Assembly: GCF_900112025.1 (NCBI RefSeq) | Contig: NZ_FOKL01000014.1 | Location: 53,814 to 99,813, forward strand | Source of the DNA: Janthinobacterium sp. 344 | Lineage (GTDB): Bacteria; Pseudomonadota; Gammaproteobacteria; Burkholderiales; Burkholderiaceae_D | Direction: 5' to 3' | Length of the DNA: 46,000 nucleotides | In this document: positions 25,667 through 34,173 of the stretch, one piece after another | Layout: the number at the start of each line of letters is the position of its first letter | Position numbering within the stretch: the first letter of the stretch is position 1 | Position numbers and translations under genes: made by a program | The notes under the pieces: model-generated | The model's input: the letters and a program-made list of their open reading frames with translations, nothing else | Database searches by the model: none | What the model was told of the DNA's origin: nothing

Positions 25667-26542
25667 ATGAGCGACATCACCACCGTCACGAAACCGCGCG
25701 CCGTCGAGCGCGTGATCGCCGGCCAGGCCGTCATGGATGGCGCCGGCGTGAAGATCAACCGCGTGCTGACGCAGCAGCTGCAGCGCCGCCTGGACCCGTT
25801 CCTGATGCTCGACAATTTCGCCAGCGACCAGCCGAACGACTACATCGCCGGCTTCCCCGAACATCCGCACCGCGGCTTCGAAACGGTCTCGTACATGATC
25901 ACGGGGCGCATGCGCCACAAGGACAGCGCGGGCAATGAAGGCTTGCTGACCTCGGGCGGCGTGCAATGGATGACGGCCGGCAGCGGCGTGATCCATTCGG
26001 AAATGCCGGAACAGGAAGCCGGCGTGATGGAAGGCTTTCAGCTGTGGCTGAACCTGCCCGCGCGCGACAAGATGCGCACGCCGTGGTACCGCGATTTCAC
26101 CAGCGACGAGATTCCCCGCTACACGACGGACGCGGGCGTGGCCGTGCAAGTGATCGCCGGCGAGAGCCATGGCGTGACGGGCGCCGTGCAGCGCGAGCTG
26201 ACGGAACCGCTGTACCTCGATATCGACTTGCCGGCCGGCAGCAGCTTCGAGCAGCCATTGCCGCCAGGCCATAACGCCTTCCTGTACGCGTTTCGCGGTG
26301 AAGTGCAGGTGGACGGCAAGACCGTGCCCGCCCTGCGCATGGCCATCTTCGCCAATACGCCAGGCAGCGACGGCGTGCGCATCGAAGCGCCCGCAGGCGG
26401 ACGCGTGATCCTGATCGCCGGCAAACCGCTGAACGAGCCGATCGCGCAATATGGTCCGTTTGTCATGAATACCCAGGCGGAAGTGTTCCAGGCCGTGCAG
26501 GACTTCCGTGAAGGCAAGTTTGGCGAGACGACCGCGCAATAA
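25667..26542 (+). CDS. Pirin-family protein
   Basis: Cupin-fold iron protein of 291 residues; some bacterial pirins have quercetinase activity. The N-terminal cupin carries the metal ligands in EHPHRGFETVSYM and SGVIHSEMPEQE (three His and a Glu, as in human pirin). The C-terminal pirin domain (PLYLDIDLPAGSSFEQPLP, AFLYAFRGEVQVDG) is complete. ATG 25667 follows AGAGGAGAG. It is probably co-transcribed with azoR and its mRNA ends at the terminator at 26558. Confidence 0.95.
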   Translation: MSDITTVTKPRAVERVIAGQAVMDGAGVKINRVLTQQLQRRLDPFLMLDNFASDQPNDYIAGFPEHPHRGFETVSYMITGRMRHKDSAGNEGLLTSGGVQWMTAGSGVIHSEMPEQEAGVMEGFQLWLNLPARDKMRTPWYRDFTSDEIPRYTTDAGVAVQVIAGESHGVTGAVQRELTEPLYLDIDLPAGSSFEQPLPPGHNAFLYAFRGEVQVDGKTVPALRMAIFANTPGSDGVRIEAPAGGRVILIAGKPLNEPIAQYGPFVMNTQAEVFQAVQDFREGKFGETTAQ

Positions 26543-26557
26543 AATTGTTTATTCCAG

Positions 26558-26593
26558 AAAAACCTGCAACGCCGCGAGGCTTGCAGGTTTTTT
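26558..26593 (+). terminator. Rho-independent terminator after pirin gene
   Basis: AAAAACCTGCAA pairs exactly with TTGCAGGTTTTT around an 11-base loop, and the right arm runs into six Ts. It begins 16 bases after the pirin stop codon. Confidence 0.9.
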
Positions 26594-26658
26594 GTCGTGC
26601 CGCCTATGTTGTTGCTTTTCAATTACACTGACGGCAACCTCATTCCACAAAGCATTCC

Positions 26659-27615
26659 ATGCATCCGACGCACGACAGCACCGAACACGACGCCACCCAC
26701 CTGCACGCGCACTTGAAAGGCGACGCCAAGCATACCCACTCGTTCGAGGGGCGCAGCCAGAACATCCTCGCGTGGGCGCTGGGCCTGACCCTGTCCTTTG
26801 CCGGCATCGAGGTGATCGCCGGCTTCATGTCCAATTCGCTGGCCCTGATTTCCGATGCGGGCCATATGGTCACGGACGCGGCCGCCTTAGGCCTGGCCCT
26901 GCTGGCGCAACTGATCGCCCGGCGCCCGCCCTCGCCGCGCCACTCGTTCGGCTTTGGCCGCGCCGAGGCGCTGGCCGCCTTCGTCAACGGCCTGGCCATG
27001 CTGTGCGTGGTGGGCTGGATCTGCTATGAAGCCGTGCTGCGCTTTTCCGCCCCGCAAACGGTGCAAGGCGGCATGGTCTTCGTCGTCGCCTTCATCGGAC
27101 TGCTGATCAACCTGGTGGTGGCCTGGGTCTTATCGAAAGACAAGCAAAGCGTGAACACGCGCGCCGCCCTCGTGCACGTGATGGGAGACCTGCTCGGCTC
27201 GGTCGCCGCCATCGTCGCCGGCGCCGTGATCTATGTTACGGGCTGGATGCAGATCGACCCGCTGCTGTCGGTGCTGGTGTCCTTGCTGATCCTGAAATCG
27301 ACCTTCGGGGTATTGAAAGAGTCCTACCACTTCCTGATGGAAGGCGTGCCCATGCACATCGACTACGTGCAGGTGGGCGCGGACGTGGAACAGATCGACG
27401 GTGTGCTGTCCGTGCACGACCTGCATGTGTGGGATATGTCGCCGGGCCAGCCGGCCCTGATCGGCCACGTGGAAATCGAGCACCTCGACCATTGGCCCAC
27501 GGTCTTGCGGGCGATCAAGAAGATGTTGCTGGCCAAGCATGGCATCGACCATATTACTTTGCAGCCGGAGACGGCGGCAATGGCGGGGGTACATCAGGGG
27601 GACAAGACGCATTAA
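26659..27615 (+). CDS. Cation diffusion facilitator (Zn/Co/Cd exporter)
   Basis: Inner-membrane proton-coupled metal exporter of 318 residues with six helices. The N-terminal 30 residues are histidine-rich (THDSTEHDATHLHAHL), typical of zinc-type CzcD/ZitB proteins. The metal site in helix 2 is ISDAGHMVTDAAALGLAL (HxxxD). Helix 5 has ALVHVMGDLLGSVAAI. A C-terminal cytoplasmic ferredoxin-like domain follows (VLSVHDLHVWDMSPGQPALI). Substrate is most likely zinc by similarity. No metalloregulator gene is adjacent. Confidence 0.94.
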   Translation: MHPTHDSTEHDATHLHAHLKGDAKHTHSFEGRSQNILAWALGLTLSFAGIEVIAGFMSNSLALISDAGHMVTDAAALGLALLAQLIARRPPSPRHSFGFGRAEALAAFVNGLAMLCVVGWICYEAVLRFSAPQTVQGGMVFVVAFIGLLINLVVAWVLSKDKQSVNTRAALVHVMGDLLGSVAAIVAGAVIYVTGWMQIDPLLSVLVSLLILKSTFGVLKESYHFLMEGVPMHIDYVQVGADVEQIDGVLSVHDLHVWDMSPGQPALIGHVEIEHLDHWPTVLRAIKKMLLAKHGIDHITLQPETAAMAGVHQGDKTH

Positions 27616-27636
27616 TTGAACCCAACGGCAAAGACC

Positions 27637-27663
27637 GGGGTCAGACCCGCCGGGTCTGACCCC
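27637..27663. repeat. GGGGTCAGACCC hairpin, REP-like, between convergent genes
   Basis: Perfect 12-bp stem GGGGTCAGACCC/GGGTCTGACCCC with a 3-base loop GCC. It lies between the convergent CDF and relA genes. The motif is one I recognise as frequent in Oxalobacteraceae intergenic regions, which suggests a REP-type repeat. It could also end transcription from both sides, although it has no T-run. Confidence 0.65.
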
Positions 27664-27689
27664 AGCCTCTGCCCTCGGGGTAACTCCAA

Positions 27690-29942
27690 CTAACTGCGCC
27701 GCGCTTCCAGCACCCCGGTGACGTCCTTGATCACATTCAGCGCTTTTAATAGTTGCGCCGTCGAGCTGATCTCGGCCGTAAACGTCATGCGGGCCTGGCC
27801 CTTGGCGCTTTGGGTATTGACGCCGATGACGTTGATCTTTTCGCGCGAAAAGATTTCGGAGATGTCGCGCAGCAAGCCCTGGCGGTCGCCGGCGAGAATG
27901 AAAATATCGACCGGATACACGGTGTCGTGCCCACCCGTGCTGCCCCACTCGGTAAAAATCACGCGCTCGGGCGCCTTGGCGCGCATTTCCTCGAAATTCT
28001 TGCAGGTGGCGCGGTGGATGGAGACGCCCTTGCCACGCGTCACAAAGCCGACGATGCTGTCCGGCGGCGCCGGCTTGCAGCACTTGGCCAGCACCGTCAT
28101 CAAGCCTTCCGTGCCCACCACCAGCACGCCGGACTTGGCGCCCTGCTCCACGCTGGAAGCGCGGCTCTTGCCGACCAGCACGGCGTCTTCCGGCACCACC
28201 ACTTCGCCATTGTCGTGCAGCGCCTGCTCCACGTGGCGCAGGCTGAATTCATCCTTGCCCACCGACAGGAACAGTTCGTCGACCTTGGCAAAGCCCAGCT
28301 TTTGCGCCAGCGCTTCCAGGTTGACGGCCGTCTTGCCTTCGCGCTGCAAGGACTTTTCCACCAGCGCGCGGCCGTGGGCCAGGGTTTCCTGCATGTCGAT
28401 GGCATGGAACCAGGCGCGGATCTTCGAGCGCGTGCGCGTGCTGACGGCGTAGCCGGCGCCGAGCCAGTCGCGCGAGGGCCCGGCCGTGCCCGGCGCGCCC
28501 TTGGCCGTGATGATTTCGCAGGTCTGGCCATTCTTCAATTGCGTATTCAGGGGCACCATGATGCCGTCGACCTTGGCGCCGCGGCAGCGGTGGCCCACGT
28601 CCGTGTGCAGGTGATACGCAAAATCGACGGGCGTGGCGCCGACGGGCAACTCCAGCACGCGCGCCTGCGGCGTCATGACAAAGATACGGTCGTCCAGCGT
28701 GGCGGATTTCAACTTTTCCACCCATTCGCGCTGGATTTCTTCCTGGCCCACGACGGCGTCGGCCACCTCCGTCTTCCAGGCCAGCAGCTGGCGCAGCCAG
28801 GCAATTTTCTCGTCGTACTTCTGGCCGGCAAAGTTCGAACCGCCCTCTTCCTTGTAGCGCCAGTGCGCGGCCACGCCGTACTCGGCAAAGCTGTGCATTT
28901 CATTCGTGCGTATCTGCACTTCCAGCGGGCGGCCATCCTCGGCCGTCACCACCGTGTGCAGCGACTGATAGCCGTTGGGCTTCGGCCGCGAAATGTAATC
29001 GTCGAATTCTTTCGGGATGGGGGTCCAGATATTGTGCACCACGCCCAGCACCGTGTAGCAGGTTTTCACGTCGGCAACGATGACGCGGAAGGCACGCACG
29101 TCATACAGGGCCGTAAAGTCCAGTTCCTTGCCGCGCATCTTGTTCCAGATGCTGTAAATGTGTTTCGGGCGGCCAAATACTTCCGCCTGGATACCGGCCG
29201 CAGCCAGTTCCGTTTGCAGGCGCAGAATGGCCGAGGACACGAAGCCCTCGCGCATCATGCGCTTTTCTTCCAGCATCTTGGCGATGCGTTTATACGCTTC
29301 CGGCTCGATGAAGCGGAACGACAGATCCTCCAGTTCCCACTTCAGCTGCCAGATGCCGAGACGGTTGGCCAGCGGCGCATACAAATCCAGGGTTTCCTTG
29401 CCGTATTCGCGTGTCATTTCATTGAACAGCTTCAGTTCGGCGAAATAGCGCAAGGTCGTCACGCAAGCGGCCAGGCGCACCAGCACGACACGCATGTCGG
29501 AGGCCATCGCCAGCAGCATCTTGCGCAGGGTTTCCACCTGGGCCACGGCTTGCTGCGCCGCGTTCTTGCCGCGCCCGCCAGCGCCGCCGTGCTGCGCCTG
29601 GGTCAGCGCGCGCAGCCGGATCAGCTGGCGCACGCCGGTGGCCAGGTCGCACACCTGCTTGCCGAAGCGCGGCTCGATGTCGGCCGCCGTGTCGGGTTCC
29701 AGCAGGGTCAGCTCGAACATCAGGCCGGCGATGCGCGTTTCCGCATCGCTGCGCAGGAAAGCCAGGGTGGTGGCCACGCCGATGGCGAAGTCCAGCGCGG
29801 AGCGGCCGGCAAAGGTCTGCTTGTCGCCATACGCTTCGGTGGCATATGCGAGCGCGTCCAGCACGCGCGCGCTGTCCGGCGCACTCAGGCCCTCTACCAG
29901 TTGTTCCGAGGTGGCGCTATTCGGGGCCGAGATGGAAACCAT
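27690..29942 (-). CDS. relA: (p)ppGpp synthetase RelA
   Basis: Ribosome-associated stringent-response enzyme of 750 residues. It has a degenerate HD hydrolase domain (RIAGLMFELTLLEPD where active enzymes have LHDxxED), so it should only synthesise. The synthetase domain lies at about residues 245-370 (RGKELDFTALYDVRAFRVIV, EFDDYISRPKPNGYQSLHTV, AEYGVAAHWRYKEEG). TGS is at about residues 405-465 (ARVLELPVGATPVDFAYHLH). The ACT domain is at the C-terminus (YPVDIFILAGDRQGLLRDIS). ATG 29942 follows AAGG. It is the last gene of a hydrolase-ridA-relA minus-strand run. Confidence 0.96.
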   Translation of the reverse strand: MVSISAPNSATSEQLVEGLSAPDSARVLDALAYATEAYGDKQTFAGRSALDFAIGVATTLAFLRSDAETRIAGLMFELTLLEPDTAADIEPRFGKQVCDLATGVRQLIRLRALTQAQHGGAGGRGKNAAQQAVAQVETLRKMLLAMASDMRVVLVRLAACVTTLRYFAELKLFNEMTREYGKETLDLYAPLANRLGIWQLKWELEDLSFRFIEPEAYKRIAKMLEEKRMMREGFVSSAILRLQTELAAAGIQAEVFGRPKHIYSIWNKMRGKELDFTALYDVRAFRVIVADVKTCYTVLGVVHNIWTPIPKEFDDYISRPKPNGYQSLHTVVTAEDGRPLEVQIRTNEMHSFAEYGVAAHWRYKEEGGSNFAGQKYDEKIAWLRQLLAWKTEVADAVVGQEEIQREWVEKLKSATLDDRIFVMTPQARVLELPVGATPVDFAYHLHTDVGHRCRGAKVDGIMVPLNTQLKNGQTCEIITAKGAPGTAGPSRDWLGAGYAVSTRTRSKIRAWFHAIDMQETLAHGRALVEKSLQREGKTAVNLEALAQKLGFAKVDELFLSVGKDEFSLRHVEQALHDNGEVVVPEDAVLVGKSRASSVEQGAKSGVLVVGTEGLMTVLAKCCKPAPPDSIVGFVTRGKGVSIHRATCKNFEEMRAKAPERVIFTEWGSTGGHDTVYPVDIFILAGDRQGLLRDISEIFSREKINVIGVNTQSAKGQARMTFTAEISSTAQLLKALNVIKDVTGVLEARRS

Positions 29943-29974
29943 GTATTACCTTATCAACTAGAAAACTTAACGGC

Positions 29975-30325
29975 TTAACGCTCTGCAGCGATGATGACGA
30001 TTTCAACCAGGCAAGCCGGGTTGGCCAGCTTCGCTTCCACGGTGGCGCGCGGCGGCGTGTGGCCGGAAGCAACCCAGTCATCCCACACTTCATTCATGCC
30101 GGGGAAATCCTTCATGTCGGCGATATAGATCTGGCAGGACAGGATGCAGGTCTTGTCGCTGCCCGCTTCCATCAGCAGGCGGTCGACGTGGCCCAGCACT
30201 TCGCGCGTCTGGCCGACGATGCCCTGCGTGGTGTCTTCCGCGATCTGGCCAGCCAGGTAAATGGTGTTGTTGTGAATGGCTACTTCGGAGAGGCGTTTGC
30301 CTACGTGCAGTCGTGTGATTTCCAT
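29975..30325 (-). CDS. ridA: RidA/YjgF-family protein
   Basis: Small cytoplasmic trimeric protein of 116 residues, related to the enamine/imine deaminase RidA. Family features are VAIHNNTIYLAGQIAEDTTQ, the QTREVLGHVDRLLMEAGSDK segment, and SGHTPPRATVEAKLANPACL with the conserved Arg that binds the substrate carboxylate. The C-terminus lacks some residues of canonical E. coli RidA, so it may belong to another Rid subgroup. It lies 32 bases upstream of relA. Confidence 0.9.
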   Translation of the reverse strand: MEITRLHVGKRLSEVAIHNNTIYLAGQIAEDTTQGIVGQTREVLGHVDRLLMEAGSDKTCILSCQIYIADMKDFPGMNEVWDDWVASGHTPPRATVEAKLANPACLVEIVIIAAER

Positions 30326-30371
30326 GCTTTTACTTTCAGTTGTTTCAAAATCTGTACAGCGGTATCACTAA

Positions 30372-31253
30372 TTATTTGCCTAGCAAAAACTTGCGTGCGA
30401 TGGCGATCTGGTCGTCATGGATGAAGGTGGGCGCGTGGCCCACGCCTTCGATCTCCACCAGCTGCGCCTTCGGGCCGCGGCCCAGCATGAGCGTGGCCGT
30501 TTCATGCGACAGCAAATCGGATTCCGACCCGCGCACCAGCAAGGTGGGGCAGCGCACGGCATCATACGCGGCCCACAGCATGGCTTCGTCGCTGGCCGCC
30601 GATTCCGGCGTGGCCGAACGGAACGGCATGGCCAGTCCCATATCATAGTGGCGGCGCCAGTGGCCATCCTTATCCTGGCGCAACACATCCACCGCCAGTT
30701 TATGCCATTCGGCGTCCGTGTGCGGGCCGAAGCTGGCGGACACGTCACGCACAAACTTGGCACCCTGCTCGAAGGTTTCGAAACGCAAGTCCTGGCCGAT
30801 GTAGTCGCCGATGCGCTGCAGGGCTTCCGGCGCCAGCGTGGGGCCGATGTCGTTCAGCACCAGCTTGCTGATCGGACTGTCCGGCAGCGATGCCAGGCCC
30901 AGGCCGATCAAGCCACCCATCGAGGTGCCGAACCAGTCCACCGTCTGGCGTTCGCCATTGGCCAGCACGCGCGCCAGCAGGGTCACCATGTCGCTCACAT
31001 ATTGCGGCACGCGGTAAAACTGCGGATTGGCCAGCCAGCCCGAGCGGCCACGTCCCACCACGTCAGGGCAGATGACGCGGTAATCGCTGGCCATGGCGCG
31101 CGCCAGGTTGTCGAAGTCGTCGGCCACGCGCGTCACGCCATGGGCGCAGACGAGCACGTTCGGATTGTCGGGCGCGCCCCACTCCTTGTACGACATGGTG
31201 TGCAGGCCTGCCGGAGAGATGCACTGAACGGATTTGATGCTGGCTTCGATCAT
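30372..31253 (-). CDS. Alpha/beta hydrolase
   Basis: Cytoplasmic hydrolase of 293 residues with no signal peptide. The oxyanion-loop HG is in VLVCAHGVTRVADDFDNLA. The nucleophile elbow is VDWFGTSMGGLIGLGLA (Ser near residue 110), and the acid is probably in LLVRGSESDLLS. The catalytic His is in EIEGVGHAPTFIHDD. ATG 31253 follows AAGGA. It is the first gene of a run with ridA and relA. The substrate is unknown; related proteins include esterases and C-C bond hydrolases. Confidence 0.93.
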   Translation of the reverse strand: MIEASIKSVQCISPAGLHTMSYKEWGAPDNPNVLVCAHGVTRVADDFDNLARAMASDYRVICPDVVGRGRSGWLANPQFYRVPQYVSDMVTLLARVLANGERQTVDWFGTSMGGLIGLGLASLPDSPISKLVLNDIGPTLAPEALQRIGDYIGQDLRFETFEQGAKFVRDVSASFGPHTDAEWHKLAVDVLRQDKDGHWRRHYDMGLAMPFRSATPESAASDEAMLWAAYDAVRCPTLLVRGSESDLLSHETATLMLGRGPKAQLVEIEGVGHAPTFIHDDQIAIARKFLLGK

Positions 31254-31504
31254 GCCGATTCCTTATTTGATATAAAAAGAGCACCGCTTTCTGCCTGCCA
31301 AGCGGTATCCCGCGCGCGACGCTACGGCAGTGTAGCGCAGCGCGGGCAATGCTCCAAGCGCGCGGCTGAAATGCTGCGCCGCAGCACGCCCGTCATGGCG
31401 CAATACCCGATATAGCGAAACTGCATATCTGCGGTTATCCACAATTGAGCCTGCCCGGCAATGGGCGGATGATCGCAGCATCAACCCGCAAGAGGAGACC
31501 ACTC
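31254..31504. other. Divergent region between hydrolase gene and dctA
   Basis: A GC-rich hairpin is built on CGCTAC (31320-31325) and GTAGCG (31332-31337) with further GC pairing outside. A single perfect DnaA-box sequence TTATCCACA lies at 31435-31443. No -24/-12 sigma-54 promoter (GG/GC type), often found before dctA in rhizobia, was recognised. AAGAGGAG at about 31489-31496 is the dctA ribosome site. Confidence 0.4.
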
Positions 31505-32806
31505 GTGAAAAAACCATTCTATAAAATCCTGTACGTGCAGGTGCTGTTCGCCATCGTCGCTGGCGTGCTGCTGGGGGTGTTCTACCCTTCCAACGCCGTC
31601 GACATGAAACCGCTGGGCGACGGCTTTATCAAACTGATCAAGATGATCATCGCCCCGGTCATCTTCTGTACCGTGGTCTCCGGCATCGCCGGCATGCAGG
31701 ACGTCAAGAAAATCGGCCGCGTGGGCGGCAAGGCGCTGCTGTACTTCGAAGTGGTCTCCACCTTCGCGCTGGCCATCGGCTTGCTGGTTGCTAACATCCT
31801 GAAACCGGGCGCCGGCTTCAATGCCGATCCGGCCCACCTCGATGCCAAGTCGATCGCGCAATACACGCACGCCGAAGGCATGAGCACCGTCGACTTCCTG
31901 ATGAACATCATCCCGAAGACCTTCGTTGACGCCTTCGCCAAGGGCGACATCCTGCAAGTGCTGCTGATCGCCATCCTGTTCGGCTTCTCGCTGTCCCTGC
32001 TGGGCGAGCGCGGCCGTCCTGTCACCAAGCTGATCGACGAGCTGTCGCATGCCATCTTCGGCATGGTCAACATCATCATGAAAGTCGCTCCGATCGGCGC
32101 GTTCGGCGCGATGGCCTTCACCATCGGCAAATACGGCCTGGCGTCGCTGATTCCACTGGCAAAACTGATGGGTTCGTTCTACCTGACCTGCTTCCTGTTC
32201 GTCTTCGTCGTGCTGGGCCTGATCGCCAAGTACACGGGCTTTTCCATCGGCCGCTTCCTGCTGTACATCAAGGAAGAACTGCTGATCGTGCTCGGTACCA
32301 GCTCGTCGGAATCGGCCCTGCCGGCCCTGATGAAAAAACTCGAGCGCCTCGGTTGCTCCAAGCCAGTCGTCGGCCTGGTCGTGCCGACTGGCTACTCGTT
32401 CAACCTGGACGGCACCAACATCTACATGACCATGGCCGCCCTGTTCGTGGCGCAAGCCACCAACACGGACCTGACGATCTGGCAAGAACTCACCATCCTG
32501 GGCGTGGCGATGCTGACCTCGAAAGGCGCGTCCGGCATCACGGGCGCCGGCTTCATCACCCTGGCCGCCACCCTGGCCGTCGTGCCGACGATCCCCGTGG
32601 CCGGCATGGCGCTGATCCTGGGCATCGACCGCTTCATGAGCGAATGCCGCGCGCTGACCAATTTCGTGGGCAACGGCGTGGCCACCATCGTCGTCTCGAA
32701 ATGGGAAAAGGAACTGGACATGGACAAGCTGCACAGCGAGCTGGCCCATCCCACCCACCCGACCGAAGACAGCTACGTGGCCCCGGCCGTGAATATCGTC
32801 AAGTAA
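31505..32806 (+). CDS. dctA: C4-dicarboxylate/H+ (Na+) symporter DctA
   Basis: Inner-membrane importer of succinate, fumarate and malate, 433 residues. A GTG at 31505 lies seven bases after AAGAGGAG and gives VKKPFYKILYVQVLFAIVAG, the usual start. The serine-rich hairpin LGTSSSESALPALMKKLERL and the signature GYSFNLDGTNIYMTMAALFV match DctA more closely than GltP. The second hairpin lies near MLTSKGASGITGAGFITLAA. No dctBD sensor pair is adjacent. Confidence 0.95.
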   Translation: MKKPFYKILYVQVLFAIVAGVLLGVFYPSNAVDMKPLGDGFIKLIKMIIAPVIFCTVVSGIAGMQDVKKIGRVGGKALLYFEVVSTFALAIGLLVANILKPGAGFNADPAHLDAKSIAQYTHAEGMSTVDFLMNIIPKTFVDAFAKGDILQVLLIAILFGFSLSLLGERGRPVTKLIDELSHAIFGMVNIIMKVAPIGAFGAMAFTIGKYGLASLIPLAKLMGSFYLTCFLFVFVVLGLIAKYTGFSIGRFLLYIKEELLIVLGTSSSESALPALMKKLERLGCSKPVVGLVVPTGYSFNLDGTNIYMTMAALFVAQATNTDLTIWQELTILGVAMLTSKGASGITGAGFITLAATLAVVPTIPVAGMALILGIDRFMSECRALTNFVGNGVATIVVSKWEKELDMDKLHSELAHPTHPTEDSYVAPAVNIVK

Positions 32807-32826
32807 ACGGTACTCGACATTGAAAG

Positions 32827-32856
32827 GCCCCGCGGAGCGATCCGCGGGGCTTTTTT
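32827..32856 (+). terminator. Rho-independent terminator after dctA
   Basis: GCCCCGCGGA and TCCGCGGGGC form a perfect 10-bp stem with loop GCGA, followed by six Ts. Confidence 0.95.
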
Positions 32857-32942
32857 CATGGCGCGCGGGTTTTAGCGCATCATCAACCGACAGTAAATCA
32901 TCCATCAATATTTATCATGATGATCAATGAATGCAAAACTAT

Positions 32943-32961
32943 TACAGTACTGCTTACTGTA
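32943..32961. promoter_or_regulatory. TACAGTA-N5-TACTGTA inverted repeat upstream of doxX
   Basis: Perfect 7-bp arms around CTGCT, about 80 bases before the doxX start in an AT-rich stretch. It is a candidate operator. The regulator is unknown. Confidence 0.45.
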
Positions 32962-33041
32962 CACCGCCAGGCTCCCGCATAATGACATTGCGTTAATGCA
33001 AGCCTGACACCGACCCATCCACCCTTAGCATGGAGTACCTC

Positions 33042-33452
33042 ATGTCCCTCTCGCCCGCCTTCTACGCCACCTGGTCCCCACGTTTGCTGGGCCTGCTTCG
33101 CATCATCCTCGGCTTCCTCTTCCTGCAGCACGGCACGGCCAAGCTGTTCGGCGCGCCGCACGTGGCCATGTTCGACGGCCTGCAACTGTTTTCCCTGATG
33201 GGCGCGGCCGGCGTCATCGAACTGGTGGGCGGCACCCTGCTGCTGGTCGGCCTGTTCACGCGTCCCGTCGCCTTCATCCTGTCGGGCCAGATGGCGGCCG
33301 CCTATTTCATCGCGCATGCGCCGGCCGGCTTTCTGCCGATCCTGAACGGCGGCGAAATGGCCGTGATGTATTGCTTCACCTTCCTGTACTTCGCGGCGGC
33401 GGGCGCCGGCGCCTACAGCCTCGACGGCTTGCGCGGCAAGGCAGGCGCATAA
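33042..33452 (+). CDS. DoxX-family membrane protein
   Basis: Small integral membrane protein of 136 residues with four helices. The family opening is LLGLLRIILGFLFLQHGTAK, followed by GVIELVGGTLLLVGLFTRPVAF. The start is put at 33042, six bases after GGAG; the ATG at 33030 overlaps that ribosome site. DoxX proteins are linked to redox or thiol functions in some bacteria; the role here is unknown. It is convergent with scoB and shares a bidirectional terminator with it. Confidence 0.9.
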   Translation: MSLSPAFYATWSPRLLGLLRIILGFLFLQHGTAKLFGAPHVAMFDGLQLFSLMGAAGVIELVGGTLLLVGLFTRPVAFILSGQMAAAYFIAHAPAGFLPILNGGEMAVMYCFTFLYFAAAGAGAYSLDGLRGKAGA

Positions 33453-33454
33453 AA

Positions 33455-33480
33455 AAGGGCGGACATCGCTGTCCGCCCTT
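33455..33480. terminator. Bidirectional terminator between doxX and scoB
   Basis: AAGGGCGGACA and TGTCCGCCCTT form a perfect 11-bp stem with loop TCGC. A-rich sequence (AAAAAA) lies on the left, so the minus-strand transcript gets a T-run, and CTATTTC lies on the right. It serves the two converging genes. Confidence 0.85.
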
Positions 33481-33501
33481 CTATTTCAGACTACAAACCG
33501 T

Positions 33502-34152
33502 TTATACGGCGGAAACGTCCAGCTCCGCGCCCGTGGCCGCCTGCACCTGCTCCTTGGTCACGCCCGGCGCCAGCTCCACCAGCTTCAAGCCGTTTTCCGT
33601 CACGTCGATGACGCCCAGGTCGCTGATGATGACGTCGACCACGCCCACGCCCGTCAATGGCAGGTCGCACTGTTTCAACAGCTTGTGCGAGGTGGTGCCA
33701 TCCTTGGCCGTGGCCACGTGCTCCATCAGCACGACGACGCGCTTGACGCCGGCGACGAGGTCCATCGCGCCGCCCATGCCCTTGACCATCTTGCCAGGAA
33801 TCATCCAGTTGGCCAGGTCGCCCTTTTCCGACACCTGCATGGCGCCCAGGATGGCCAGGTTGATCTTGCCACCGCGAATCATGCCAAACGAGTCGGCCGA
33901 GCTGAAGTAGGCGGCGCCGGGCAAGGCCGTCACGGTCTGCTTGCCTGCGTTGATCAGGTCGGCATCGACTTCGTCGTCGGTGGGGAACGGACCGATGCCC
34001 AGCAAGCCGTTTTCCGACTGCAGGAACACTTCGATATTCTCCGGCACATAGTTCGCCACCAGGGTCGGCAAGCCGATGCCCAGGTTCACATAAAAGCCAT
34101 CCTGCAATTCTTTCGCCGCGCGCGCGGCCATTTCATCTCTCGTCCAAGCCAT
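33502..34152 (-). CDS. scoB: 3-oxoacid CoA-transferase, subunit B
   Basis: Beta subunit (216 residues) of the cytoplasmic enzyme that moves CoA from succinyl-CoA to acetoacetate or another 3-oxoacid. The catalytic Glu lies in FLQSENGLLGIG near residue 48. Other conserved parts are YVNLGIGLPTLVANYV and ADSFGMIRGGKINLAILGAM. Two ATGs are in frame; GGGAG touches the one at 34158 and lies six bases before 34152, so 34152 is used. It is 21 bases downstream of scoA. Acetoacetate or beta-ketoadipate (PcaJ-type) substrates are both possible. Confidence 0.94.
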   Translation of the reverse strand: MAWTRDEMAARAAKELQDGFYVNLGIGLPTLVANYVPENIEVFLQSENGLLGIGPFPTDDEVDADLINAGKQTVTALPGAAYFSSADSFGMIRGGKINLAILGAMQVSEKGDLANWMIPGKMVKGMGGAMDLVAGVKRVVVLMEHVATAKDGTTSHKLLKQCDLPLTGVGVVDVIISDLGVIDVTENGLKLVELAPGVTKEQVQAATGAELDVSAV

Positions 34153-34173
34153 GATCATCTCCCAATCTTGTAT

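Noticed and set aside
27753..29978. Long plus-strand open frame (741 codons) opposite relA
   Set aside because: Shadow of GC-rich coding bias; relA on the other strand has all expected domains.
31435..31443. Perfect DnaA box TTATCCACA suggesting a replication origin
   Set aside because: Only one box, no AT-rich unwinding region, and no dnaA, gidA or rpmH nearby.
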